DNA of 64,000 nucleotides from Streptomyces phaeolivaceus (GTDB taxonomy: Bacteria > Actinomycetota > Actinomycetes > Streptomycetales > Streptomycetaceae), in assembly GCF_009184865.1 (NCBI RefSeq), contig NZ_CP045096.1:3348001-3412000 (forward strand). Reading direction: 5' to 3'. Under the pieces are notes generated by a model, which worked only from the letters and a program-made list of their open reading frames with translations, was not told the origin of the DNA and did no database searches. Numbering within the stretch: position 1 is the stretch's first letter; every line of letters begins with the position of its first letter. The position numbers and the translations under genes were made by a program. Positions 34,253-40,934 of the stretch are shown one piece after another.

Positions 34253-34302
34253 CACCGTATAGCGCCCGCTGTACGGTGACAATCGTCCGCTGTACGGCGG
34301 AC
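34253..34302. promoter_or_regulatory. Promoter and operator cluster (TGTACGG sites)
   Basis: An inverted repeat CACCGTATAGCG (34253-34264) / CGCTGTACGGTG (34267-34278) is followed by GTCCGC-TGTACG-GCGGAC (34285-34302). CCGCTGTACGG occurs at 34266 and 34287, exactly 21 bp apart, which is two helical turns. On the minus strand a -35-like TTGTCA (34282-34277) and a -10-like TATACG (34261-34256) with a 15-bp spacer lie within these sites, upstream of the regulator at 34215. Confidence 0.65.
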
Positions 34303-34333
34303 TGAGCGCGTGCCCTGCGCTCGCCAACAGAAC

Positions 34334-34367
34334 GGCCCCAGCGGGAGGTGCGAACTCCTGCTGGGGC
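34334..34367 (+). terminator. Hairpin upstream of the small-gene cluster
   Basis: A 14-bp stem with one mismatch (GGCCCCAGCGGGAG, 34334-34347, pairing with 34354-34367). No T-tract. It lies in the leader before the gene at 34399 and could be a terminator or an mRNA-stabilising element. Confidence 0.5.
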
Positions 34368-34398
34368 CAGCCACCACCTGAGTGACCAGGAGTGACCC

Positions 34399-34563
34399 AT
34401 GGCCCACCGTACCGATCAGCCCCCGGCGCAGCACAGCCCCGAGCCCCCGCGCGAGAACCCGATCTTCCGGCAGCCCGCCACCGTCGCCACCTGCCGCGCC
34501 GACTACGAGGCCGCCGCCGACATCCGCGCCCGCCTCGACCAGCAGATCAAGGCCCGCCGCTGA
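34399..34563 (+). CDS. Short prophage protein, 54 residues
   Basis: ATG 34399 behind CAGGAG begins a short frame (MAHRTDQPPAQHSPEPP ... ARLDQQIKARR) whose stop overlaps the next start (TGATG). The tight coupling and RBS support it as a gene despite its size. Function unknown. Confidence 0.65.
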   Translation: MAHRTDQPPAQHSPEPPRENPIFRQPATVATCRADYEAAADIRARLDQQIKARR

Positions 34564-34754
34564 TGGGCCTGTTCAGCCGCGCGCAGAGCAGCCGCGCCTA
34601 CCCGGCCGCTGGCCTCACCGTCACCGGACGCGCCGACCGCTTCCGCCGAGCCAAGACCAGCGGCGCCCGCGAAGCCGACCGCGCTGGTCAGGCGTGGGAG
34701 GACCGCGACCGGCAGCAGGACCGCCGAGGCCGCTGGTACCGCCCCGCCCGCTGA
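34563..34754 (+). CDS. Short basic prophage protein
   Basis: A 63-residue, Arg-rich protein (MGLFSRAQSSRAYPAAG ... DRRGRWYRPAR) starting in the previous stop codon. It may bind nucleic acid; nothing more can be said. Confidence 0.65.
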   Translation: MGLFSRAQSSRAYPAAGLTVTGRADRFRRAKTSGAREADRAGQAWEDRDRQQDRRGRWYRPAR

Positions 34755-34764
34755 GGAGACCACG

Positions 34765-34920
34765 TTGAGCATCGGCATGATCCGCTACCGCGTCGAAGAC
34801 CCCGACGGCCGTTTCCTCGACGAGTTCAGCACCAACGCGCCGGACTTCGCCGAGGAGCGCATCGACCGCATTCGGAAGTACGTCCCTGGCCTCACCGTCA
34901 CCGAGACCCCGGACGACTGA
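34765..34920 (+). CDS. Short acidic prophage protein, 51 residues
   Basis: TTG 34765 follows GAGGAGACCACG, a good RBS at normal distance; ATG 34777 is an alternative. The product (IRYRVEDPDGRFLDEF ... VTETPDD) is acidic. It is the last of three tightly packed small genes before the Spd-like cluster. Confidence 0.55.
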   Translation: MSIGMIRYRVEDPDGRFLDEFSTNAPDFAEERIDRIRKYVPGLTVTETPDD

Positions 34921-34932
34921 CCCACCAGACCG

Positions 34933-34970
34933 CCGCGCCCCGAGCGACCATCCCCCCGCTCGGGGCGCGG
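34933..34970. terminator. GC hairpin before the Spd-like cluster
   Basis: A perfect 13-bp stem (CCGCGCCCCGAGC, 34933-34945, complement 34958-34970) with a 12-nt loop, 13 bp after the preceding stop. No T-tract. Confidence 0.55.
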
Positions 34971-34991
34971 CCCCGCTCCCGGAGAAGCACC

Positions 34992-35825
34992 GTGAAGACC
35001 CGCAAGATCGAGCGGACCCGCCTCGTCCCCCACACCGTCGACGGTGAGACCGAACTCGTCCTCGACCGCGAGCTCGTCGAGGTCCCCGCACCCCCACGCG
35101 ACTGGGACCACATGGTGCGCGTCGCCGTCACCGTCGGCGCCTGCATCCTCGTCACCGCGTCCCTCGCCTGGACGACCGCCAGCATCGGCGACCTCCTCGC
35201 CGCCGTCACCATCAGCGTCGTCGCCTACGCCGCAGCCGTCGCATTCGACGCCTCATGGATCATGTGCATGGGCGTCGAGTGGCTGCTCCGCTACGACCCC
35301 GAACGCGCCAAGGCTGCGAAGAAGGCCGGCCGGTGGGCGCTCGCCGTGTCCATGGGCGCCGTCTTCGCCCACGGCTACGTCAGCGGCGACTGGATCACCG
35401 GCATCGTCGGCGCCGTCGTCTCCGCGCTCGCCAAGGGCGGCTGGTCCATGGCCATGCGCGTGCACGCCCGCCCCCTCGACGACCGCACCCAGCAGTGGGT
35501 TGCGAAGCGGCGCGCGGCCGTCGACGGACAGCTCGCGATGATCCCGATCCGCCGCGAACTCCAGCGCGGGCAGGCCGTCGTCGACGCCGAGCAGCGCAGC
35601 CTCACCACGGATTCCGGATCCGCCGGATCCACGGATCCGGACCAGTCCGGATCCGGGAATCCGCCCCCGCCGCCCACCGGCCCGATGACCGTGAAGGACG
35701 CAGTCCGGACCGCGAAGGACTCCGGGATCACCGATCCGGACGCCGTCCTGCGCTACGTCCACCAGGTCGCCGACGCCAACGCCAAGCCGGAGACCGTCGC
35801 CCGCTACCTCCGGCTGGCCGGCTGA
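34992..35825 (+). CDS. Spd/DUF2637-like membrane protein
   Basis: The 277-residue protein has about four membrane segments (VAVTVGACILVTASLAW, LLAAVTISVVAYAAAVAF, ALAVSMGAVFAHGYV, ITGIVGAVVSALAKGGW). The layout (FDASWIMCMGVEWLLRYDP, then FAHGYVSGDW, then ALAKG) resembles DUF2637 and Spd proteins of Streptomyces conjugative elements, which help plasmid spread. The C-terminal part is a Ser/Gly linker encoded by GGATCC-like repeats and a final helical domain. It heads a four-gene coupled membrane cluster. Its role in a phage is not known. Confidence 0.65.
   Translation: MKTRKIERTRLVPHTVDGETELVLDRELVEVPAPPRDWDHMVRVAVTVGACILVTASLAWTTASIGDLLAAVTISVVAYAAAVAFDASWIMCMGVEWLLRYDPERAKAAKKAGRWALAVSMGAVFAHGYVSGDWITGIVGAVVSALAKGGWSMAMRVHARPLDDRTQQWVAKRRAAVDGQLAMIPIRRELQRGQAVVDAEQRSLTTDSGSAGSTDPDQSGSGNPPPPPTGPMTVKDAVRTAKDSGITDPDAVLRYVHQVADANAKPETVARYLRLAG
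35611..35667 (+). repeat. Dense GGATCC/TCCGGA repeats in a linker
   Basis: The Ser/Gly linker of the Spd-like protein is built from CCGGATCC, ACGGATCCGG and CAGTCCGGATCCGG units, using the codons GGA and TCC that the surrounding genes rarely choose. Very similar units recur in the scaffold gene (43845-43994). Confidence 0.65.
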
Positions 35826-36454
35826 TGAACGCGCAGCCGTCGCCCGGCGGTGACGAGCTGCGCGCCCGCGCCTACCTCCGCCGCCTCCGCGTACGCCCCC
35901 TCGGCCACCAGGAGCACCCCATGCCCGACGAGATCCTCCCCACCCGCATCATCCCCGCCGGCGTCCCCCTGCCCGCCCGGCCGCCCGAGCCCGGCGAGAC
36001 CCCGCCCTGGCGCCCGCCACCCCCCGGTCCGCCAGCCCCACCGGCCGACCCCTGGCCACCGCCCGCGCCACCGCCCGGCCCTCTCGAGGTCCGCGTCACC
36101 GTCGACCTCGCACCCGTCCCCGAGCCCGAGCCGGAGCCCGGCCTCCTCGCCCGCCTGTGGGACTGGCTCGTCACCTGGCGAATGATCTCCGCGATCCTCG
36201 CCGCACTTCTGCCCTGGGCCGCCGGACGCAGCCCCGTCGGGATCTGGTCCCACACCGTTCACCAGGCCCGCATCGAGGCCAGCATCGGCGCCGCCTACGT
36301 CATCGCCCTCGTCGCGCTCGCCGCAGCGTGGGGCCTCGACCGGCGCACCGGCCGCTGGCTGCCCCGCTTCCTCCTCGTCACCGCCAGCCTCGGCGCCCTC
36401 GGCGTCCTGCACTGGTACGACCCGATCACAGCACTTACTGGAGTCCTCCTGTGA
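35825..36454 (+). CDS. Proline-rich membrane protein
   Basis: A 209-residue protein (ATG 35825, TGATG overlap) with a long Pro-rich N-terminal half (residues about 40-95) and then two or three membrane segments (MISAILAALLPWAAG, AAYVIALVALAAAWGL, FLLVTASLGALGVL). It is the second gene of the Spd-like cluster; Pro-rich segments followed by membrane helices are also seen in plasmid spread proteins. Confidence 0.65.
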   Translation: MNAQPSPGGDELRARAYLRRLRVRPLGHQEHPMPDEILPTRIIPAGVPLPARPPEPGETPPWRPPPPGPPAPPADPWPPPAPPPGPLEVRVTVDLAPVPEPEPEPGLLARLWDWLVTWRMISAILAALLPWAAGRSPVGIWSHTVHQARIEASIGAAYVIALVALAAAWGLDRRTGRWLPRFLLVTASLGALGVLHWYDPITALTGVLL

Positions 36455-36963
36455 CCGCCACCACCACACTCACCCTCGGCGGCCTCCTCGCCGCCCTGAT
36501 CATCCTGATCGCGAACCTCTACCCCTGGTGGACCGGCCCCCGCGAGATGAAGCAACTCGCCTCCTTTGGGAAGGGTTTCGGCGCTGCCGCGTGCGCCGCC
36601 GCCTGCCCCGGCGGCATCCTCGGATGGGCCCACGCCCGCTCCGGCGCCCTCGGCAACGGCGCCGGCGAGCGCGCAGGGCAGGCCCTCACTGGCGCGGACG
36701 CCTCCTCCGGCCTCACCTCCGGCCAGCTCGTCGGCCTCGGCGCCACGGGCGCGGTCGTCGTCGTCATCGCTGTCACCCTCGTCGTCCTCTCGTACAAGGC
36801 CGCAGGCAAGAAGGACAAGAAGCGCATCCTCGGAGGCGCCTACGTCGGCTCCACCCTCTGCCTCACCGCGGGGATGGCCGGCGCGCTCGCCTGGCTGCCC
36901 AGCGCCCTCAACGCCACCGGCGACGGGGTCCGCGCGCTGTTCGAGGGCACGGGCATCCTGTGA
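36451..36963 (+). CDS. Multi-pass membrane protein (Spd-like)
   Basis: A 170-residue protein (GTG 36451) with four hydrophobic segments (LGGLLAALIILIANLY, AAACAAACPGGILGWA, LGATGAVVVVIAVTLVVL, LCLTAGMAGALAWL). It is the third gene of the coupled cluster. No enzyme motif is visible. Confidence 0.65.
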   Translation: MTATTTLTLGGLLAALIILIANLYPWWTGPREMKQLASFGKGFGAAACAAACPGGILGWAHARSGALGNGAGERAGQALTGADASSGLTSGQLVGLGATGAVVVVIAVTLVVLSYKAAGKKDKKRILGGAYVGSTLCLTAGMAGALAWLPSALNATGDGVRALFEGTGIL

Positions 36964-37550
36964 CCCGCCTCGCCCGCGCTGCCGGGCGCCTCTCCGTCGG
37001 CTCCCGCGCGTACGGCCGCCGCCTCGCCTCCCGCGCGGCCGCCTGGTGCGCGCGCGGCCGCCGCGACGACCTGACCGGCTGGCGCGCAGCCCTCGGCATC
37101 GTCGTACGGGTCGCGCTGCTCATGCTCGGCGCGTACGTCCTCGCCCGGATGGTGCGCGCCCTGCCCGCCCTGATGTGGCTCCTCACCGGCTGGTGGACCA
37201 TCGCCTCCTGGCGCGCGGGCAAGCCCCCCGCCGAGCCCGCCGAGGAGACCCCGCAGTCGGCCCCGGCAGAGGCTGGCGTGGAGGCCGTCCGCACCCTCCT
37301 CCTCACCGTCATGGGGGAGGCAGACCGGGTGCACCTGCGGACCGTCCTCGCCCACCTCCATGACCACGGGCAGTGGGAGGGCCGTACGGTGTCCGATCTG
37401 CGCGCGCATCTGGAGCTGCTGGGCATTCCCCACGACCGCGGCGTGAAGGTGGGCCGCACCCCGACCTGGGGGGTGCGCCGGAGGGATCTCGAAGCCCCTT
37501 CCCCGGTCGAGGCGCAGGAGACGTCTCCCGCCCCGTCTACCGCCGCTTGA
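36960..37550 (+). CDS. Membrane protein with C-terminal winged-helix-like domain
   Basis: A 196-residue protein (GTG 36960). Two hydrophobic segments (IVVRVALLMLGAYVLARM, LPALMWLLTGWWTIASW) are followed by a soluble domain (VRTLLLTVMGEADRVHLRTV ... LRAHLELLGIPHDRGVK) that looks like a DNA-binding winged helix. This part would face the cytoplasm and could bind the direct repeats that lie over and after its 3' end (37535-37612), an inference from position only. Confidence 0.65.
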   Translation: MTRLARAAGRLSVGSRAYGRRLASRAAAWCARGRRDDLTGWRAALGIVVRVALLMLGAYVLARMVRALPALMWLLTGWWTIASWRAGKPPAEPAEETPQSAPAEAGVEAVRTLLLTVMGEADRVHLRTVLAHLHDHGQWEGRTVSDLRAHLELLGIPHDRGVKVGRTPTWGVRRRDLEAPSPVEAQETSPAPSTAA

Positions 37551-37612
37551 CCTGCACGTCTACCGCCCCATCTACCGCCATCTCCCGGCCGTCTACCGGC
37601 TCATCTACCCCC
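37535..37612 (+). repeat. Helically phased TCTACCGCC direct repeats
   Basis: Five copies of (G/A)TCTACCGCC or close variants start at 37535, 37558, 37570, 37591 and 37603, spaced 23, 12, 21 and 12 bp, i.e. near one or two helical turns. The first is in the end of the membrane gene, the rest in the gap before 37644. They look like binding sites for one protein along one DNA face, as in iterons or the clt loci of Streptomyces plasmids. Confidence 0.7.
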
Positions 37613-37643
37613 GAATGTCAGACCCAGAGAGGACACTTCACCC

Positions 37644-37916
37644 ATGGCCACCCGCACCTTCACCCCCGAGCAACTCGAAGAGTTCGACGTCCCGTACACC
37701 AACCTCCACGACGAGCAGGTCGACTCCCGCCGCTGGGCCGACACCCGACGCTGCGTCTTCCGTGCGCCCGACGACGGCAAGACCTACGAGGTCACCTACC
37801 AGGTCCCCGCGACGGAGCACCAGGAGTGCGACACCTGGTTCGACCAGGACCAGATCACGGCGGCCGAGGTCGAGCAGGTACCGGTGACCGTCATGCAGTG
37901 GAAGCCCTGCACCTAG
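37644..37916 (+). CDS. Prophage hypothetical protein
   Basis: A 90-residue acidic protein (ATG 37644) with a predicted small beta-rich fold (RRCVFRAPDDGKTYEVTYQV). It is not coupled to the upstream cluster. Unknown function. Confidence 0.7.
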   Translation: MATRTFTPEQLEEFDVPYTNLHDEQVDSRRWADTRRCVFRAPDDGKTYEVTYQVPATEHQECDTWFDQDQITAAEVEQVPVTVMQWKPCT

Positions 37917-38028
37917 TTGCAAAAACGGCCCTGATCCCTGACCATGGGCCTCACGTCCGGCGTGCCCGGACCCTCTTGCTACCGGTTGAGGATTGCCGGC
38001 GCCGTACCCGGGAGTCGCGCCCCGGATA

Positions 38029-38061
38029 GGAAGCCCCGGACCGCCCAGGCCCGGGGCTTCC
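38029..38061 (+). terminator. Strong terminator-like hairpin
   Basis: GGAAGCCCCGG (38029-38039) pairs perfectly with CCGGGGCTTCC (38051-38061); GCCTTTCC follows. It separates the upstream genes from the moron promoter. Confidence 0.7.
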
Positions 38062-38128
38062 GCCTTTCCCCAGGCACAGGAGAGCTCCGTGAAGCCCTGA
38101 CCATCTGTCACAGATCAGTCCCAGCGTC

Positions 38129-38156
38129 TTCACACGCCCCATACATCCACTAGATT
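38129..38156 (+). promoter_or_regulatory. Vegetative promoter for the moron gene
   Basis: TTCACA (38129-38134) and TAGATT (38151-38156) are spaced by 16 bp and are close to the main Streptomyces sigma factor consensus. Transcription would start near 38163, about 30 bases before ATG 38193. Confidence 0.7.
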
Positions 38157-38192
38157 CACCCCTCACGCACAAAGCACGCCGTGGGGGGCGCA

Positions 38193-38849
38193 ATGAACCA
38201 GCAGTACCCGCAACAACCGCAACAGCCCGGGTGGGGACAGCAGCCGCAACAGCACCCGCACCAGCCCGGATGGGGCGCACCGCCCCCGCCGCCGAAGAAG
38301 ACCCCCGTCGGCATGATCGTCGGCCTCGGATGCCTCGGCGTCGTCGTCCTCCTCGTCATCATCGGCGCCCTCGGAGCCGTCGTCGGCAACGACAACACGG
38401 CCAGCAGCAAGGGCACCTCAGTCAGCACCGACGACAAGAACGTCGAGGCCGAGAAGAAGGACGACACCCCCGCCGCCGAGGACAAGCCGGCCGAGGAGCC
38501 CGCCAAGGAGGAAGCGGCCCCTGAGCCGGACGTGAAGATCGTCGCGAAGAAGACCGCCTTCACTCCGACCATCCTCGCCACCGGCAGCAACTACACCAGC
38601 GTCAAGGTGACCGTCACGAACAACAGCGACGACACGATCAGCGTCAACGTCCTGTACTTCGAGATCACCGACAGCAAGGGCACCAAGCACTCTGCTGAAC
38701 TCGGCGTCGACGAGAACCAGATCGACACCGTGGACCTGGCCCCCGGTGAGAACGTGTCCGGCGCGATCACGAGCAAGGGCAAGTTCACCGCCAAGCACGT
38801 GACGTACACGCAGTTCCTCGAAGACCCTGTGCGGGTTGCCGTGTCCTGA
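38193..38849 (+). CDS. Moron: membrane-anchored DUF4352-like protein
   Basis: A 218-residue protein: Gln/Pro-rich cytoplasmic start (MNQQYPQQPQQPGWGQQ), one membrane helix (MIVGLGCLGVVVLLVIIGAL), a charged Glu/Lys/Pro stalk and an outer beta-sandwich (KVTVTNNSDDTISVNVLYF ... AELGVDENQIDTVDLAPGE) of the DUF4352 kind. ATG 38193 follows GTGGGGGG. The gene has its own promoter and terminator between early and late blocks, so it is likely to be expressed in the lysogen. A surface role such as superinfection exclusion is an inference. Confidence 0.78.
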   Translation: MNQQYPQQPQQPGWGQQPQQHPHQPGWGAPPPPPKKTPVGMIVGLGCLGVVVLLVIIGALGAVVGNDNTASSKGTSVSTDDKNVEAEKKDDTPAAEDKPAEEPAKEEAAPEPDVKIVAKKTAFTPTILATGSNYTSVKVTVTNNSDDTISVNVLYFEITDSKGTKHSAELGVDENQIDTVDLAPGENVSGAITSKGKFTAKHVTYTQFLEDPVRVAVS

Positions 38850-38870
38850 CCGGCACCGCACCACCTGACT

Positions 38871-38909
38871 GGCCCGGCCGCCCACCCCGTGCGGTCGGGC
38901 CTTCCGTTT
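38871..38909 (+). terminator. Terminator after the moron gene
   Basis: An 11-bp stem (GGCCCGGCCGC, 38871-38881, pairing with GCGGTCGGGCC, 38891-38901) is followed by TTCCGTTT. It closes the moron unit just before the terminase genes. Confidence 0.7.
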
Positions 38910-38924
38910 GCCCGGGAGGTGACC

Positions 38925-39470
38925 GTGCCGAACCAGAACACCAACCCGGTCACCGATGAAGACCGCGCCAACATCATCCGCCTCCACGGACAGGGCCTCG
39001 GCCGCAACGCCATCGCCCGCCAAGTCGGCCGCGCCCAACGCACCGTCTCCGTCATCTGCGCCGAAGAAGGCCTCGTCTTCGACACGTCGATGACCGAGGA
39101 CGCCACCCGCGCCCGCGTCGCCCAGCTCGCCGCACTGCGTGCTGACACCGCCGTCGACCTCCACCTCGATGCGATGAGGCTGACGCAGCAGATGTGGGAG
39201 CCCGCGACGATCTACAACTTCGGCGGCAAGGACAACACCTACCGCGACAAGCACGTCGACGAGCCGCCCTCCGGCGACAAGAAGAACCTCATGGCCGCGG
39301 CCGGCATCGCCCTGGAGAAGTCCCTCAAGCTCGTCCCGCCGGCCGATGACTCTGGCGTCGAGGACGCGCAGTCGGTCCTCGGCGCGCTCATGGTCGGGCT
39401 GAAGGCGGCGTACGACCAGGCGAAGAGCGAGGAGGCAGGCGGCGAGGAGGCGGAAGGTGAGTCTCCTTGA
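38925..39470 (+). CDS. terS: Small terminase subunit
   Basis: Small terminases bind phage DNA ends for packaging. The 181-residue protein has an N-terminal HTH (ANIIRLHGQGLGRNAIARQV then GRAQRTVSVICAEEG) and a helical oligomerisation part. GTG 38925 follows GGGAGGTGACC; GTG 38919 lies in the RBS itself. The gene overlaps the large terminase by 14 bp, and that position decides the assignment. Confidence 0.82.
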   Translation: MPNQNTNPVTDEDRANIIRLHGQGLGRNAIARQVGRAQRTVSVICAEEGLVFDTSMTEDATRARVAQLAALRADTAVDLHLDAMRLTQQMWEPATIYNFGGKDNTYRDKHVDEPPSGDKKNLMAAAGIALEKSLKLVPPADDSGVEDAQSVLGALMVGLKAAYDQAKSEEAGGEEAEGESP

Positions 39471-40734
39471 TGCGCTGCCACTGTCCCGTAAGCAGATCAT
39501 CTCCATCGTCGAGGCCGAGGCGCGCGTCAACGCCTGGGAGGGCTCAGTCCGCAGCGGCAAGACGATCGCCTCGCTGATCTGCTGGCTGGCCTTCGTCAGG
39601 AATGCCCCGCGCGGTGGCGAGCTGGTCATGGTGGGCCGCACCCGCGACTCGCTGTACCGGAACGTGATCCAGCCGCTCACCAACCCGGAGATCTTCGGGA
39701 AGCTGTCGAAGCAGATCCAGTACAACCCAGGTGCACCGATCGCGATCATCATGGGCCGTGTCGTTCACGTCCTCGGCGCCAACGACGCGAAAGCCGAACC
39801 CAAAGTCAGGGGCATGACCTGCGCCGGCGCGTACGTCGATGAGGCGACGACGCTGCCCAAGCTGTTCTTCGATCAGCTCCTCGCCCGCTGCTCCGTGAAG
39901 GGCGCCAAGCTCTTCACCACGACCAACCCCGACAACCCGGCGCACTGGTTCCGCAAGGAGTACCTGAAGAGGCCGGCCGAAACGGGCCTGCGGTCCTGGC
40001 ACTTCACCCTCGACGACAACCCGTACCTCGACCCGCAGTACGTCGCCTTCCTCAAAAGCACGTACACCGGGCTGTTCTACCGGCGGAACATCCTCGGGCA
40101 CTGGGTGCAGGCCGAGGGCGCCATCTACGACTGCTTCGACGAGGAACGGCACGTCGTCAAGACGCTCCCGCCGATGGCCCGCTGGCTGTGCGACGCGATC
40201 GACTACGGCACGACCAACCCGTACGCCGACCTCCTCATCGGCCTCGGAACGGACAAACGGCTGTACGTCGCCTCGGAGTATCGGTGGGACTCGCGCGCGG
40301 AGCGGCGGAAGAAGACCGACGTCGAGTACAGCCAGGCCCGCAAGCGCTGGCTCGCCGCGGTGCCGCACCCGCAGACCAACGTCATCGGCGTCCAGCCGGA
40401 GTGGACCGTCGTGGACCCGTCCGCTGCCTCGTACGTCGAGCAGCTGCACCGCGACGGCGTCCACGGCGTCACCCCCGCCGACAACACCGTCGTCGACGGC
40501 ATCCGCACGGTCGCGTCCCTCATCGCTGCCGGCCGCCTCCTCGTCCACGAGTCCGCGCGCGGGCTGATCGAGGAGATCCCCGGCTACAGCTGGGACGACG
40601 AGAAAGCTGAGAAGGGCGAGGACGTCCCGATCAAGCTCGACGACCACTCCTGTGACGCGCTCAGGTACGGCGTCCGTACGACTGAGGCCCTGTGGCGGCC
40701 ACACATTCCGATGCTCCTGGAGGTGGCCGCGTAA
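39457..40734 (+). CDS. terL: Large terminase subunit (PBSX-like)
   Basis: This is the ATPase and nuclease that packages DNA into the head. The 425-residue protein has Walker A GSVRSGKT (about residue 29), Walker B-like AGAYVDEATTLP and nuclease acidic residues around AIDYGTTNPYADLLIG and LDDHSCDALRYGV. The order fits the PBSX/SPP1 type. GTG 39457. It heads the late operon. Confidence 0.94.
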   Translation: MSLLDALPLSRKQIISIVEAEARVNAWEGSVRSGKTIASLICWLAFVRNAPRGGELVMVGRTRDSLYRNVIQPLTNPEIFGKLSKQIQYNPGAPIAIIMGRVVHVLGANDAKAEPKVRGMTCAGAYVDEATTLPKLFFDQLLARCSVKGAKLFTTTNPDNPAHWFRKEYLKRPAETGLRSWHFTLDDNPYLDPQYVAFLKSTYTGLFYRRNILGHWVQAEGAIYDCFDEERHVVKTLPPMARWLCDAIDYGTTNPYADLLIGLGTDKRLYVASEYRWDSRAERRKKTDVEYSQARKRWLAAVPHPQTNVIGVQPEWTVVDPSAASYVEQLHRDGVHGVTPADNTVVDGIRTVASLIAAGRLLVHESARGLIEEIPGYSWDDEKAEKGEDVPIKLDDHSCDALRYGVRTTEALWRPHIPMLLEVAA

Positions 40735-40934
40735 TGCCCGGCACGCTCGCCATTCCGATCTACCTCCGGATCGGCAACGGCACCGAGACAGAGGTTGGCC
40801 AAGTCGTCCTCGACCTCGAAGGGGACGGCACGGTCACCATGACCACCACCGACATCGCCGAGGCGCTGCGTGCGACCGCAGACGCCATCGAGGCCAGCGC
40901 GAAGGAGGCGGCCGATGCCTCTCCCGACGGCTGA
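40734..40934 (+). CDS. Small protein between terminase and portal
   Basis: A 66-residue acidic protein (ATG 40734, overlapping the terL stop). The C-terminal helix (IAEALRATADAIEASAKEAA) overlaps the portal start by 20 bp. Its function is unknown; small genes often sit at this place. Confidence 0.65.
   Translation: MPGTLAIPIYLRIGNGTETEVGQVVLDLEGDGTVTMTTTDIAEALRATADAIEASAKEAADASPDG

Noticed and set aside
37917..38028. A possible phage tRNA or small RNA before the terminator at 38029
   Set aside because: No T-loop consensus (GGTTCGA) or seven-base-pair acceptor stem could be found. A small RNA remains possible but there is no support.
38925..39470. The HTH protein before terL as a transcription regulator
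   Set aside because: It overlaps the large terminase by 14 bp and has the size and layout of a small terminase; a regulator is less likely.
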